Assembly (NCBI GenBank): GCA_934546725.1 | Contig: CAKTED010000001.1 | Coordinates: 1-28,125, forward strand | From: an uncultured Oscillospiraceae bacterium | GTDB lineage: Bacteria; Bacillota; Clostridia; Oscillospirales; Oscillospiraceae | Direction of reading: 5' to 3' | Length of the DNA stretch: 28,125 nt | Part shown: positions 14,160 through 23,434 of the stretch, one piece after another | Position numbering within the stretch: the first letter of the stretch is position 1 | Layout: each line of letters starts with the position of its first letter | Program-made: the position numbers and the translations under genes | The notes under the pieces: generated by a model | Databases searched by the model: none | Told to the model about the DNA's origin: nothing | The model's input: the letters and a program-made list of their open reading frames with translations, nothing else

Positions 14160-14365
14160 TTCCGTCATCCGCAGATGACGGAATAAAATCAGATCACGTT
14201 TTTTCCGGGGACACGTGCCTCGGAAAAAACACTTCTCAGCCTGCAAGTGTGCGAGCACAGCGAGTGCGCGCGGCGGGCTGCATCCCCTTCGCAGAAATGC
14301 CTGCATTTCTGCGAGAAATAATTTATCCCCCGAGAGTACAGGGTGCGCCTGTGCCTTCGGGGGAT
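14160..14365. other. Gene-free stretch with a ladder of hairpins
   Basis: 14064-14383 has no convincing gene but at least four strong inverted repeats. TTCCGTCATC/GATGACGGAA is at 14160-14183. TTTTTTCCGGGG/CCTCGGAAAAAA at 14199-14229 has a 7-base loop. CGCAGAAATGC/GCATTTCTGCG is at 14290-14313. ATCCCCCGA/TCGGGGGAT is at 14325-14365. The last one may terminate the isc operon on the minus strand, though it lacks a T tract; the second could terminate either strand. Confidence 0.6.
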
Positions 14366-14383
14366 TGCTGCATGTACCGGCGA

Positions 14384-14821
14384 TCAATGCTCGCAGTGAG
14401 CGCAGCTTTCGCAGTCCGGGAACTTGCTGTGATCGTATTCGATGCCGTTTTTGTCGTAATAATCCTTGAGCGCGGCCTTTACGGCCTCTTCGGCCAGCAC
14501 GGAGCAGTGCAGCTTGTGCGCCGGCAGTCCGTCCAGCGCCTCGACGACGGCCTTGTTCGTAAGCTCCAGCGCCTCGGAAACGGGCTTGCCCTTTATCATC
14601 TCCGTGGCCATTGAGCTGGAGGCTATGGCCGAGCCGCAGCCGAAGGTCTCGAACTTGACGTCGCTGATGGTGTCGCTGTCCTTATCTATTTTGAGAAAAA
14701 TCTTCATGATGTCGCCGCATTTTGCGTTGCCGACCTCTCCGACGCCGTCCGCGTTCTCTATCTCGCCGACGTTCCTCGGATGCATGAAATGATCCATTAC
14801 CTTTTCGCTGTAAAGCGCCAT
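14384..14821 (-). CDS. iscU: Fe-S cluster scaffold protein IscU/NifU-N type
   Basis: 145 residues. The three cluster-ligand Cys are present: Cys35 with Asp37 (NAKCGD), Cys62 (FGCGSAIASSS) and Cys106 (KLHCSVLAEEA). IscU receives sulfur from the desulfurase and iron, and builds clusters in the cytoplasm. A C-terminal tail CESCAHCEH (Cys137, 140, 143) adds a CxxCxxC that is not needed for the classical scaffold. It starts 13 bases after the desulfurase stop, so the two are co-transcribed and form the minimal IscS-IscU pair typical of Clostridia. Confidence 0.93.
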   Translation of the reverse strand: MALYSEKVMDHFMHPRNVGEIENADGVGEVGNAKCGDIMKIFLKIDKDSDTISDVKFETFGCGSAIASSSMATEMIKGKPVSEALELTNKAVVEALDGLPAHKLHCSVLAEEAVKAALKDYYDKNGIEYDHSKFPDCESCAHCEH

Positions 14822-14834
14822 GACGTATGCCTCC

Positions 14835-16022
14835 TTAAAGCATGAATTTCTTTTTGCCCGCCTGCAGATCCTTCCACACGGGCGACATGTTGCGCAGGTA
14901 TTCGATGACCTTCGGGATCTCCTCGAGCATATAGTCGACCTCCTCCTCGGTGTTCCACTCGCAGAGCGAGAGGCGCAGCGAGCCGTGGGCTATCTCGTGC
15001 GGACGGCCGATGGCCAGCAGAACGTGGCTCGGGTCGAGCGAGCCGGAGGTGCAGGCGGAGCCGGAGGAGGCGCAGATGCCCTTCGCATCCAGCAGCAGCA
15101 GTATGCCCTCGCCCTCAATGCCCTCGAAGCAGAAGTTCACGTTGCCGGGCAGGCGGTTCGTGCGGTCGCCGTTAAGCGCGGAGTGGGGGATCTTTTCAAG
15201 ACCGGCTATGAGCTTGTCTCGCAGAGCCGTTACCTTCGCGGCGTTTTCGTCCATGTGCTCGCAGGCTTCCCTGAGCGCGGCGGCCATGCTGACGATGCCG
15301 GGGATGTTCTCGGTTCCCGCGCGCTTGCCGCGCTCCTGCGCGCCGCCCTCGATGATGTTCGTCAGGGCGATGCCGCGCTTTGCGTAAAGCAGGCCCACGC
15401 CCTTCGGGCCGTGGAACTTGTGCGCGGAGAGGGAGAGCATGTCAATATTCTGCTCCTGAACGTTTATGTGCAGGTGACCGGCGGCCTGAACGGCGTCCGT
15501 ATGGAAGAGAACACCCTTTTCGCGGCAGACCCTGCCTATCTCGGCGATGGGCTGGATGCTGCCTATCTCATTGTTTGCGAACATGACGGTAACGAGGCAG
15601 GTATCCTCGCGTATGGCGTCCGCCACCTCCTGCGCGCTCACGATGCCGTTTTCGTGAACCGGCAGAAGCGTTACCTCAAAGCCCTGCTTTTCAAGCTTTT
15701 TGAGCGTATGCAGCACGGCGTGGTGCTCAAAGGCGGTGGAGATGATGTGCTTTTTGCCCTTCTTTTCGCCGAGAACGGCTGCCGAGACGATGGCCTGGTT
15801 ATCGGCCTCGCTGCCGCCGGAGGTGAAAATTATCTCCCTTGCCTGACATCCGAGCAGCCCGGCGACGGTTTCACGCGCCTCCGCCAGCGCCTCGGCGGCC
15901 TTCTGGCCGACGGAGTGAAGGCTGGACGGATTGCCGTAATATTCCTCCATATACGGAAGCATCGCGTCTATTGCCATGCGGCTCATTTTCGTCGTTGCCG
16001 CGTTATCTGCGTAAATCTGCAT
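14835..16022 (-). CDS. iscS: Cysteine desulfurase (IscS/NifS family)
   Basis: 395 residues. MQIYADNAATT is the normal N-terminus; the ATG at 16022 with GGGAGGT seven bases upstream is preferred over an in-frame ATG at 16046. The PLP-lysine motif SAHKFHGPKG and FTSGGSEADN are present. The mobile-loop Cys in SSGSACTSG transfers sulfane sulfur, which makes it a NifS/IscS (class I) enzyme. It converts cysteine to alanine, passing sulfur to IscU encoded next. No iscR gene lies upstream in the window. Confidence 0.95.
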   Translation of the reverse strand: MQIYADNAATTKMSRMAIDAMLPYMEEYYGNPSSLHSVGQKAAEALAEARETVAGLLGCQAREIIFTSGGSEADNQAIVSAAVLGEKKGKKHIISTAFEHHAVLHTLKKLEKQGFEVTLLPVHENGIVSAQEVADAIREDTCLVTVMFANNEIGSIQPIAEIGRVCREKGVLFHTDAVQAAGHLHINVQEQNIDMLSLSAHKFHGPKGVGLLYAKRGIALTNIIEGGAQERGKRAGTENIPGIVSMAAALREACEHMDENAAKVTALRDKLIAGLEKIPHSALNGDRTNRLPGNVNFCFEGIEGEGILLLLDAKGICASSGSACTSGSLDPSHVLLAIGRPHEIAHGSLRLSLCEWNTEEEVDYMLEEIPKVIEYLRNMSPVWKDLQAGKKKFML

Positions 16023-16040
16023 TTCTGTGACCTCCCTGGT

Positions 16041-16094
16041 AAACATAGCGTTTCTCTATGCTTTGATATTAGCATTATAAACCCTGCATGTCAA
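16041..16094 (-). promoter_or_regulatory. Promoter and inverted repeat upstream of iscS-iscU
   Basis: On the minus strand TTGACA (16089-16094), 17 bases, TAATAT (16066-16071). Just downstream, CATAG and CTATG (16044-16060) form an inverted repeat with a 7-base spacer in the leader, a possible operator for an iron-sulfur regulator; that last point is speculative. Confidence 0.75.
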
Positions 16095-16283
16095 TATGTT
16101 TATGCGAAAAATTTGCACCTCATGCCGCGAAAGTGAAATCAAAATACAACTGAGCGGCGATATATTTAACGCGGCAATGAAAAACTGGCATTCGGAGCAG
16201 CAAAGTGCTAAAAAACAGTCGCTTTATGCCACAAGGTATGATATTATATAAAAGTATGCACTCATAAATAACGTTTCTACCGA

Positions 16284-19200
16284 ATGGTCGTGGAAATAAT
16301 GAAAAGAAAATCAGCAAAATCAAAAACGAACAGCTTACTCATAAAGGGCGTGATCCTGCCCGCCGTATTCATGGTCTGCTGCATGGCGGTAATTCTCGCA
16401 ATGTATTTTTCGGGAATGAAGGGTCTTGCACAGGAGCACGCGGAGCGGCAGATGGAGACGACGGCTCAGATGCTTTCCACAAAGATAAATCAGCAGACGG
16501 AGGATTACTTCAGCAGGCTCGACGTTTTTCTTGCCGGGTTCGACCCCGATGGGGCGGACTGGAGCGGAGCGGCCGTTGCAAAGCTGCTCAGTGAGGCCGG
16601 GACGGCCGGAGGATTTGAAACCTTTGCGCTGATGGATACGTCAGGAAAGCTGCTGGATCAGCACGGCAACACGGTGGACTGCTGCGACAGGGAATATTTT
16701 GCCGAGGCGCTGAGCGGCGAGCGCGCGTTTGAATTTCTGGACAGCGGCCGTATAAGCGGAACGCCGGTGTTCATGTTCGCTGCACCCATATACAGCGGAG
16801 GAAAGATAAAGGGCGTCGCGGCCGCGACGAGAAGCTCCGAGGTGGTCTCAAATGAGCTTGCCGAGGACCTTACGAACGAAAATCAGTTTGTGGTCATCTG
16901 CGGGGAGAACGGCGAGATACTTGCCGCGTCGCGAGACGGAACGCTGCTGACGGGCAAGAACATAGCCGATGCGTTTGGCGTCTGGATAGGCGAGGACGGC
17001 GGAAGTACGATGGATTATGAATACGGCGGCGAGCGCTTCTGCGGAATGTGGAAGCCGCTGCGAGCGGCGGGTGCGAGCCTTTTCGTCGCCACGAAGGAGG
17101 AATTTGTTTCCAGGATAGTTGATACTTATTATAAATACAGCTTGCGGATGGTATTCGCGTTTCTCGGCGTTATGATCCTGCTTGCACTGAGCATCGTTCT
17201 CCATGTGTGCATATACATGAAGCGCGAGCAGAAGAAGAGGATAGCGCAGCGCGAGAAGGAGATAGAGTACGAGCGGCTGAAGAGCAGCAATTTTACGGAA
17301 AACGGGGACGCGGTGCTGTCCGTGAGGATGAACCTTACGCAGAACACCGTCGGCGAGCTTGACGTTTTCAAGCCGTGGCTCGTGAAAAGCGGAAGGCCCG
17401 AGAGCGCCGACGCGTTCTTTGAAGGTATGCTCAAATACATCCATCCGCGCGACACGGAGCGCTTCAGACTTCGCTTTTCGCGCGGAAATGCGGTCGAGAT
17501 GATCGAAAGCGGCTTCCTTTCCCGGCAGGACGATTTCCCCATAATGGTGGAGGGGCGCGGATATTCGTGGATGAGGATTATAGTCAGCGCGGCGAAAAGC
17601 CCGGTTACGGACGATGTCGAGGCATTCGTGTGCATCATGGACATAGAGCGGGAAAAGCGCCTTGAGCAGATCGGAAGCAGGCTTACGGCAAATCATTTTG
17701 CCGCGGTGGCGCTCATATCCGTAAACTCCGGCAGACTGTTGCATTTTATCAGCGGCGGCGGGGGGCTTGAAAGCTGCGAGAGAGCGGAGGACTATGACAC
17801 CGTCATGCAGAGCAGGCTTCGCGATGTCATGGAGGAGACGGATTACGACCTTGTGAAAAACCGGCTGAAGCTTTCAAACGTGCTGGAGGGCCTGCGCGAG
17901 AGAACGGGCCATGACGTCACGGCGCGCATCATCAGCAGAGAGACCGGCAGGCTGAGATACCTCAAGCTGCACTATACATACCTTACGGAGTATCGCGAGG
18001 CCGTCATGCTCGCGTGCGAGGATGTTTCGGACGTCGTATTCAGCGGCAGCGATGCGCTGACAGGACTTTATAACTTCACAGGATTCTATAAGCGCACGGA
18101 GGAGTGGATACGTTTACACCCCGGCTGCAGGTACCGTGTTCTGCGCTACGATCTGGACGGCTTCAGGAACATAAATGGCGCCTTTGGCTACGAGGCCGGA
18201 AACCGGCTGCTGATGGCCTTTGGCCGCTACATGCATGAAAATGATACGGAGGACAGCTTCTCCGCGCACCTGAACGCGGACCATTTCGTGCGCTTCTGCT
18301 CGGATGATTCGATGTCTCCACGGGAAAGCTACGACCGCTTTGTGGCATATTTCAGCGACTATGAGCTGAAATATCCGCTTTCACTGCACATAGGCGTTTA
18401 TGATCTCTGCGAGCCGGACTGCGGGCCGCAGGCCATGAGCTACAAGGCGCTCCTGGCGCTGCAGTCCATAAAGGGCGACTTTTCGTCGCATGTGGCATAT
18501 TTCAGCCCCGCGCTGCTGCAAAGCACGCAGGAGCAGCTTGAGCTGCTGGGCGATGCCGATGCCGCGCTTCGCAGTGGTCAGTTTCAGATATGGTTCCAGC
18601 CACAGACGGATTATGAAAGCGGAAGGACCGTCGGCGCGGAGGCGCTTATCCGCTGGCAGCATCCGACGAAGGGGCTGCTGGCTCCCGGCTCGTTCCTGCC
18701 GCTTTTTGAGCGCAGCAGGATAATAACCTCGGTGGATAAATACGTCTGGGAAAAAAGCTGCCAGTACCTGCGTAAATGGCTCGATATGGGCTATGATATA
18801 CCGATCTCCGTTAATATATCGCGGCTGGACATATATGAGACGGACGTCTGCGGCATTTTGCAGGGGCTTGTGGAAAAGTACGGCATTCCGCCGAAAATGC
18901 TGCATCTTGAGATAACCGAGAGCTTCTATATGGATAAGCCGAAGGAAATGATAGCCGTGGTGAACAATTTCCACCGCGCGGGCTTTACGGTGGAGATGGA
19001 CGACTTCGGTGCGGGCTATTCGTCGCTGAACATCCTGAAGGACCTGGATATCGACGTTCTCAAGCTTGATCTGAAGTTTCTTGAGGACTTTGACGACGGA
19101 GAAAATCGCGGAGGGATCATTCTGCGCTCCGTTATTCAGATGGCAAAGGAGCTGAACATGTCCATTATAGCCGAGGGCGTTGAGACCGAGGAGGAGGCGA

Positions 19201-19304
19201 AGTTCCTTTCATCCATCGGCGGCTGCGTCATGCAGGGCTATTATTTCAGCCGCCCGAAGCCTGCGGAGGAGTTTGAAGAGCAGCTCGAGGCAGGACGCCG
19301 CTGA
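16284..19304 (+). CDS. Membrane sensor c-di-GMP phosphodiesterase (Cache, degenerate GGDEF, EAL)
   Basis: About 1006 residues. Two membrane helices (~22-44 and ~289-312) flank an extracytoplasmic Cache-like sensor (~50-280). Cytoplasmic PAS-like regions (~340-585) follow. A GGDEF-related domain (~586-740) has LNADHF where SGGDEF should be, so it cannot make c-di-GMP. The EAL domain (~760-1000) looks active: EAL 786-788, Asn in VNIS, Glu877 (LEITES), Asp906-907 (MDDFGAGYSSL), Lys928 and Glu964 (AEGVET). It therefore probably degrades c-di-GMP in response to an external ligand. No clear ribosome site: ATG 16284, or the ATG at 16299 (MKRKSAKS). Single-gene unit with a terminator after it. Confidence 0.9.
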   Translation: MVVEIMKRKSAKSKTNSLLIKGVILPAVFMVCCMAVILAMYFSGMKGLAQEHAERQMETTAQMLSTKINQQTEDYFSRLDVFLAGFDPDGADWSGAAVAKLLSEAGTAGGFETFALMDTSGKLLDQHGNTVDCCDREYFAEALSGERAFEFLDSGRISGTPVFMFAAPIYSGGKIKGVAAATRSSEVVSNELAEDLTNENQFVVICGENGEILAASRDGTLLTGKNIADAFGVWIGEDGGSTMDYEYGGERFCGMWKPLRAAGASLFVATKEEFVSRIVDTYYKYSLRMVFAFLGVMILLALSIVLHVCIYMKREQKKRIAQREKEIEYERLKSSNFTENGDAVLSVRMNLTQNTVGELDVFKPWLVKSGRPESADAFFEGMLKYIHPRDTERFRLRFSRGNAVEMIESGFLSRQDDFPIMVEGRGYSWMRIIVSAAKSPVTDDVEAFVCIMDIEREKRLEQIGSRLTANHFAAVALISVNSGRLLHFISGGGGLESCERAEDYDTVMQSRLRDVMEETDYDLVKNRLKLSNVLEGLRERTGHDVTARIISRETGRLRYLKLHYTYLTEYREAVMLACEDVSDVVFSGSDALTGLYNFTGFYKRTEEWIRLHPGCRYRVLRYDLDGFRNINGAFGYEAGNRLLMAFGRYMHENDTEDSFSAHLNADHFVRFCSDDSMSPRESYDRFVAYFSDYELKYPLSLHIGVYDLCEPDCGPQAMSYKALLALQSIKGDFSSHVAYFSPALLQSTQEQLELLGDADAALRSGQFQIWFQPQTDYESGRTVGAEALIRWQHPTKGLLAPGSFLPLFERSRIITSVDKYVWEKSCQYLRKWLDMGYDIPISVNISRLDIYETDVCGILQGLVEKYGIPPKMLHLEITESFYMDKPKEMIAVVNNFHRAGFTVEMDDFGAGYSSLNILKDLDIDVLKLDLKFLEDFDDGENRGGIILRSVIQMAKELNMSIIAEGVETEEEAKFLSSIGGCVMQGYYFSRPKPAEEFEEQLEAGRR

Positions 19305-19313
19305 TATACGGGT

Positions 19314-19372
19314 AAATAAAAAAAGCCATCCGCACGATTTTTCAGGAATCGTGCGGATGGCTTTGCTTTATG
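19314..19372. terminator. Bidirectional terminator between EAL and SDR genes
   Basis: AGCCATCCGCACGATT (19324-19339) pairs perfectly with AATCGTGCGGATGGCT (19347-19362), a 16-base stem. It has a seven-T run on the minus strand and T-rich sequence on the plus strand, so it serves both convergent genes. Confidence 0.92.
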
Positions 19373-19382
19373 CTCTGTTTTT

Positions 19383-20144
19383 TTAGTTTATTCCCTGCTG
19401 CCTGCACCAGATGCTCATGACGAGCTTTACCGGCAGGAGCTTTACAAGCCGCACCGGCCTGCGGACCGGCCGACCGAGGATGGAGACGGATTTTTTGCGG
19501 GCGAGGTCCTTCATTGCCTGCTCGGCCACCTCGTCAGGGCCGTACCAGCGGTCGACGTAGCGGATATAGTCGGCATGATGCGCCGTGGCCTGAAACTCGG
19601 TCTTTACCCAGCCGGGGCAGACGCACATGACGTGTACGCCGGAGGGCTTCAGCTCGCGGCCAAGCGCCCGCGAAAGGCTCAGAACGTAGCTCTTGCCCGC
19701 GCCGTATACGGCCTGCCAGGGGACGGGCTGCCAGGCGGAATTTGAGCCGAGGTTGACGATGCTGCCGCCGCGCGGCATGTATGGGAGGCTCAGGCGGCAC
19801 ATTGCCGTCAGAGCGAGGGCGTTCAGCCGCGCGCTGAGGAGCAGCTTTTCAAGCTCGGCCTCCGCAAAGGGGCCGAAGGTGCCGCAGCCGGCGGCGTTAA
19901 CAAGCAGCAGTATCTCGGGCTTTTCACGCTCGAGCGCGGCCCCGTATGCGCTGATGCCGTCCTGAGAGGAGAGGTCGAGCGGCATTGGGCGGATGCGGTT
20001 TGAGCATTCGCTCTGAAGCGCGCTGAGCCGCTCCTCCCGGCGGGCGATGACCCATATCTCGTCATATTTGCCGCGCTTATCCACGGCGAGGACAAATTCC
20101 CGCCCTATCCCGGACGAGGCCCCCGTTATAACTGCAATTTTCAT
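19383..20144 (-). CDS. Short-chain dehydrogenase/reductase (SDR)
   Basis: 253 residues. The Rossmann motif TGASSGIG (7-14), NAAG (83-86) and the catalytic Ser134/136, Tyr147 and Lys151 (YGAGK) are all present, so it is a classical SDR oxidoreductase. RR follows the second strand (VIARREERL), which favours NADP over NAD. The basic C-terminal tail (RRPVRLVKLLPVKLVMSIW) is typical of DltE/YqjQ-type SDRs that associate with membranes. Substrate unknown. ATG with AAGGAG upstream; monocistronic, ending at the shared terminator. Confidence 0.9.
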   Translation of the reverse strand: MKIAVITGASSGIGREFVLAVDKRGKYDEIWVIARREERLSALQSECSNRIRPMPLDLSSQDGISAYGAALEREKPEILLLVNAAGCGTFGPFAEAELEKLLLSARLNALALTAMCRLSLPYMPRGGSIVNLGSNSAWQPVPWQAVYGAGKSYVLSLSRALGRELKPSGVHVMCVCPGWVKTEFQATAHHADYIRYVDRWYGPDEVAEQAMKDLARKKSVSILGRPVRRPVRLVKLLPVKLVMSIWCRQQGIN

Positions 20145-20250
20145 TTGCCGCTCCTTATTATAGCTTCGGATTCTGAGATCGTATGGAGAAGGATGCGAAA
20201 GATCCCCGAAAACAGCCGCTTCAGGGGATATTCAAAATTAAATGTTTCGT

Positions 20251-20278
20251 TTGCAAAAAAAGCAACCTGTGGTAAAAT
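20251..20278 (+). promoter_or_regulatory. Promoter of the barstar-like gene
   Basis: TTGCAA (20251-20256), 16 bases, TAAAAT (20273-20278), about 30 bases before the start. Confidence 0.65.
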
Positions 20279-20308
20279 GCCGTACAGTTATTGAAATAGC
20301 AGGAGAAT

Positions 20309-20593
20309 GTGAATAACGTGCAGGAAATAATACTGAATTTTACAGATTGCAGGTGTTTGCCTGATTTACATGAGGAATTGAAAGAAAAATTTGGCTTTCC
20401 GAATCATTACGGTGAGAATTTATCGGCACTGTGGGATTGCCTGGACAACTATTGTAATTGGGATTTGACTGTTTATGTGCGAGGAATATATGAATTGCCT
20501 GAAGAATGGGATGAATATATAGCCAAAATATTGAAAATTTTCAATGATGTACATAATTCGACGCCAAACATAAGCTTTAAAATCATATCATAA
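20309..20593 (+). CDS. Barstar-like (barnase inhibitor) immunity-type protein
   Basis: 94 residues (91 from the second GTG at 20318). FGFPNHYGENLSALWDCLDN is the hallmark of the barstar fold: a small acidic protein that plugs the active site of a barnase-type RNase. The gene is visibly more AT-rich than its neighbours, which suggests recent acquisition. There is no barnase or toxin gene beside it; tRNA genes follow on the other strand. The start is uncertain. GTG 20309 sits only 3 bases from GGAG, whereas GTG 20318 sits 12 bases away but gives the usual QEIILNF start. Confidence 0.85.
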   Translation: MNNVQEIILNFTDCRCLPDLHEELKEKFGFPNHYGENLSALWDCLDNYCNWDLTVYVRGIYELPEEWDEYIAKILKIFNDVHNSTPNISFKIIS

Positions 20594-20624
20594 ATCGCCG
20601 AAGCTGTAAAACTGCAAATCGTAT

Positions 20625-20662
20625 AAAAAAATCAGAGCAAGCGATATAAAGCTTGCTCTGAT
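20625..20662 (-). terminator. Terminator of the tRNA-Leu transcript
   Basis: On the minus strand AATCAGAGCAAGC pairs with GCTTGCTCTGATT and is followed by a run of seven T. It starts at the 3' end of the distal tRNA gene. Confidence 0.9.
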
Positions 20663-20750
20663 TGGTGCGCGAGGCGGGACTTGAACCCGCACGCCCGTAG
20701 TGAGCACCAGAACCTGAATCTGGCGAGTCTGCCGATTCCACCACTCGCGC
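20663..20750 (-). tRNA. tRNA-Leu (anticodon CAG)
   Basis: Acceptor GCGCGAG/CTCGCGC, CCA encoded. Anticodon stem CCAGA/TCTGG around loop TTCAGGT (anticodon CAG), long variable arm typical of Leu, and GGGTTCAAGTCCC T arm. Second gene of a two-tRNA transcript. Confidence 0.93.
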
Positions 20751-20769
20751 ATGTTTTTTTTAAATTATT

Positions 20770-20797
20770 GGAGGAAAGGGCGAAAGCCCAATCCTCC
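20770..20797. other. Spacer hairpin between the two tRNA-Leu genes
   Basis: GGAGG..GGGC and GCCC..CCTCC form a compact hairpin between the tRNA genes. It is probably a processing landmark rather than a terminator, since the T tract is on the wrong side. Confidence 0.4.
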
Positions 20798-20803
20798 AAG
20801 CTT

Positions 20804-20888
20804 TGGTGCGAGAGATGGGACTTGAACCCACACGTCAGTTGACACACGCACCTCAAACGTGCCTGTCTACCTATTCCAGCACTCTCGC
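20804..20888 (-). tRNA. tRNA-Leu (anticodon GAG)
   Basis: Acceptor GCGAGAG/CTCTCGC, CCA encoded. Anticodon stem CACGT/GCGTG (one T-G pair) around loop TTGAGGT gives anticodon GAG. Long variable arm and GGGTTCAAGTCCC T arm. First gene of the pair. Confidence 0.92.
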
Positions 20889-20912
20889 ATATTCACTTCA
20901 CAAAGCTTGCTC

Positions 20913-20941
20913 AGTATAATAAAAAAAGCTCCGTTTGTCAA
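20913..20941 (-). promoter_or_regulatory. Strong promoter of the tRNA-Leu pair
   Basis: On the minus strand TTGACA (20936-20941), 17 bases, TATACT (20913-20918), about 25 bases before the first tRNA. Confidence 0.85.
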
Positions 20942-20983
20942 CCCCCTTTTTTGAAAAAAACGAAATTTTTCTGAAAAAGGGGG
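20942..20983 (-). terminator. Terminator-like hairpin after the kinase-like gene
   Basis: CCCCCTTTTT (20942-20951) pairs with AAAAAGGGGG (20974-20983), with a nested A/T-rich stem inside. It lies just past the stop at 20990 and abuts the tRNA promoter. No clean T tract follows the GC stem. Confidence 0.5.
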
Positions 20984-20989
20984 GCAAAT

Positions 20990-22051
20990 TCAGATAAATG
21001 GCGTGGCGTAATACTCGTAATCCAGTATATCCGCAAAGGCGGAGAGCACCGGGCGCATGCTCCTGGCGTTGTACTCCACGGAGCTGCTGCGCAGAAAAGC
21101 GACGCGGCTCTGCGTTTGCGGCAGGGAGATAACAACGCTTGTACCGCCGCCCGAAATGGGATTTATCAGAAGATTGCCGCCGTGCCTGAGCGCGATATTG
21201 CGCGCCACGCAAAGGCTCAGACCCAGCCCTCGCGGCTCGTCGCCCGGCTCGAGCTGGATGGTCCCCGAGGAGAAAACGCGGGATAAAATATCCGGCGGAA
21301 TGCCCCGGCCATTATCAGAGACGGATATCTGTAGGGAGCCGCCGAGCTGACTCAGGCTTACGCGGATGGTGCAGCCGCGCGAGCAGCTGGCGATGCTGTT
21401 TGCCAGAATGTCGAGAAGCATGCGCTCCACGCGGGCCCTGTCCGCGTAAATATACGTATTGTCGCAATTGGAGTGAAACTCCATGTTTATCCCCTTTTTG
21501 CGAATGAGGGAATGCGCCGTGGAAACAACGTCCGCGCAGAGCTCGTCAAGGTCGAAGGTGGAGGGGGTTATGTTCTCCGGCGAAACGCCAAGCTCCCCAA
21601 GCTCGCGGAGATTTTCGGCTATATGCAGGAGCTTGTACTGCGTGTGCCGCAATATGGCGTTGTATTTTGAAACGTTGTCCCAGTTGCGATTGTCGATATT
21701 TTCGGCAATGAGCTCCGCCGCGGCGAAGGAGGTGCCGAGAGTGTTTATCATTGATGTGCCGAGATTGCCCAGAAAAGCGGAAGCGCCGCTCACGGATTCG
21801 TCCGACCGGCCGGCGAAGGTATACACCTCCAGCTCGCCCACGGAGAAGCGGGCGGCCGCGAAGCGAACGGAGCAGAGCTCGATATCGCCGCTGCCGCAGT
21901 CGTTGAGCGGGGTGCCCTCGGTGAGCTGCGGTATAAGCCGCAGGGCGGCGTTGTTAAATTCGCACACGAGTCCGCCGTCACAGGCGACGGCGGCGCCGTT
22001 TACCTGCTCGAGCAGTCCGCCAAGGGGAAAGCCTTCGTTAAAATCATACAT
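20990..22051 (-). CDS. Histidine-kinase-like ATPase lacking the usual phosphoacceptor His
   Basis: 353 residues. The C-terminal HATPase domain (~165-312) is complete: N box with Asn218 (LLDILANSIA), G1 SDNGRGI (245-251), G2 RGLGLSL (274-280). The preceding helical region (~90-155) has FLGNLGTSM where kinases of this type carry FL.N(L/M)SHE, so Thr99 stands where the phosphorylated His should be. His136 and His143 lie further along. The N-terminus (1-85) is PAS-like and soluble, with no membrane helix, and no response regulator gene lies beside it. It may signal by another route, be a phosphatase, or have lost activity. A ~40-residue C-terminal tail follows the ATPase. GAGAGGA upstream of the ATG. 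Confidence 0.8.
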   Translation of the reverse strand: MYDFNEGFPLGGLLEQVNGAAVACDGGLVCEFNNAALRLIPQLTEGTPLNDCGSGDIELCSVRFAAARFSVGELEVYTFAGRSDESVSGASAFLGNLGTSMINTLGTSFAAAELIAENIDNRNWDNVSKYNAILRHTQYKLLHIAENLRELGELGVSPENITPSTFDLDELCADVVSTAHSLIRKKGINMEFHSNCDNTYIYADRARVERMLLDILANSIASCSRGCTIRVSLSQLGGSLQISVSDNGRGIPPDILSRVFSSGTIQLEPGDEPRGLGLSLCVARNIALRHGGNLLINPISGGGTSVVISLPQTQSRVAFLRSSSVEYNARSMRPVLSAFADILDYEYYATPFI

Positions 22052-22120
22052 TTATATAATATCCTCTCAAAGCCAGTGGCGATAGTTCGGTCAGGGAAGG
22101 GCTGGTTTATCAGCACAAAT

Positions 22121-22149
22121 ATAATATCACGTAAGGTTACTCCATACAA
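22121..22149 (-). promoter_or_regulatory. Promoter of the kinase-like gene
   Basis: On the minus strand TTGTAT (22144-22149), 17 bases, TATTAT (22121-22126), with a leader of about 60 bases. Confidence 0.6.
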
Positions 22150-22296
22150 GCATTATTTCCCAAATGCCCACCAGAAATTTATAAAATTTTCCATGTATTT
22201 TGACGAAATGGGGCGACGCCTGCCGCATTATGCGGCCTGAAGCAGAAAAATATTTCCCGCGTATATATTTTTTAAAACAAAAAAATGTCTCCGCAC

Positions 22297-23434
<1,138 letters not shown>

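Noticed and set aside
13035..14387. 450-codon open frame on the minus strand across the esterase and hairpin region
   Set aside because: It is antisense to the esterase, which has clear catalytic motifs. It contains no recognisable domain and crosses a gene-free hairpin region, so it is a shadow of high-GC coding.
14820..16136. 438-codon open frame on the plus strand opposite iscS
   Set aside because: Composition mirrors the iscS codons and no motif is present. iscS on the other strand has every catalytic feature.
16095..16283. Possible c-di-GMP riboswitch upstream of the EAL gene
   Set aside because: I looked for the conserved riboswitch core and did not find it; no clear promoter could be assigned either.
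20307..20311. ATG-TGA start-stop ahead of the barstar-like gene, similar to the esterase case
   Set aside because: The ATG is directly next to the AGGAGA with no spacing, is in another frame, and overlaps the GTG start; probably chance.
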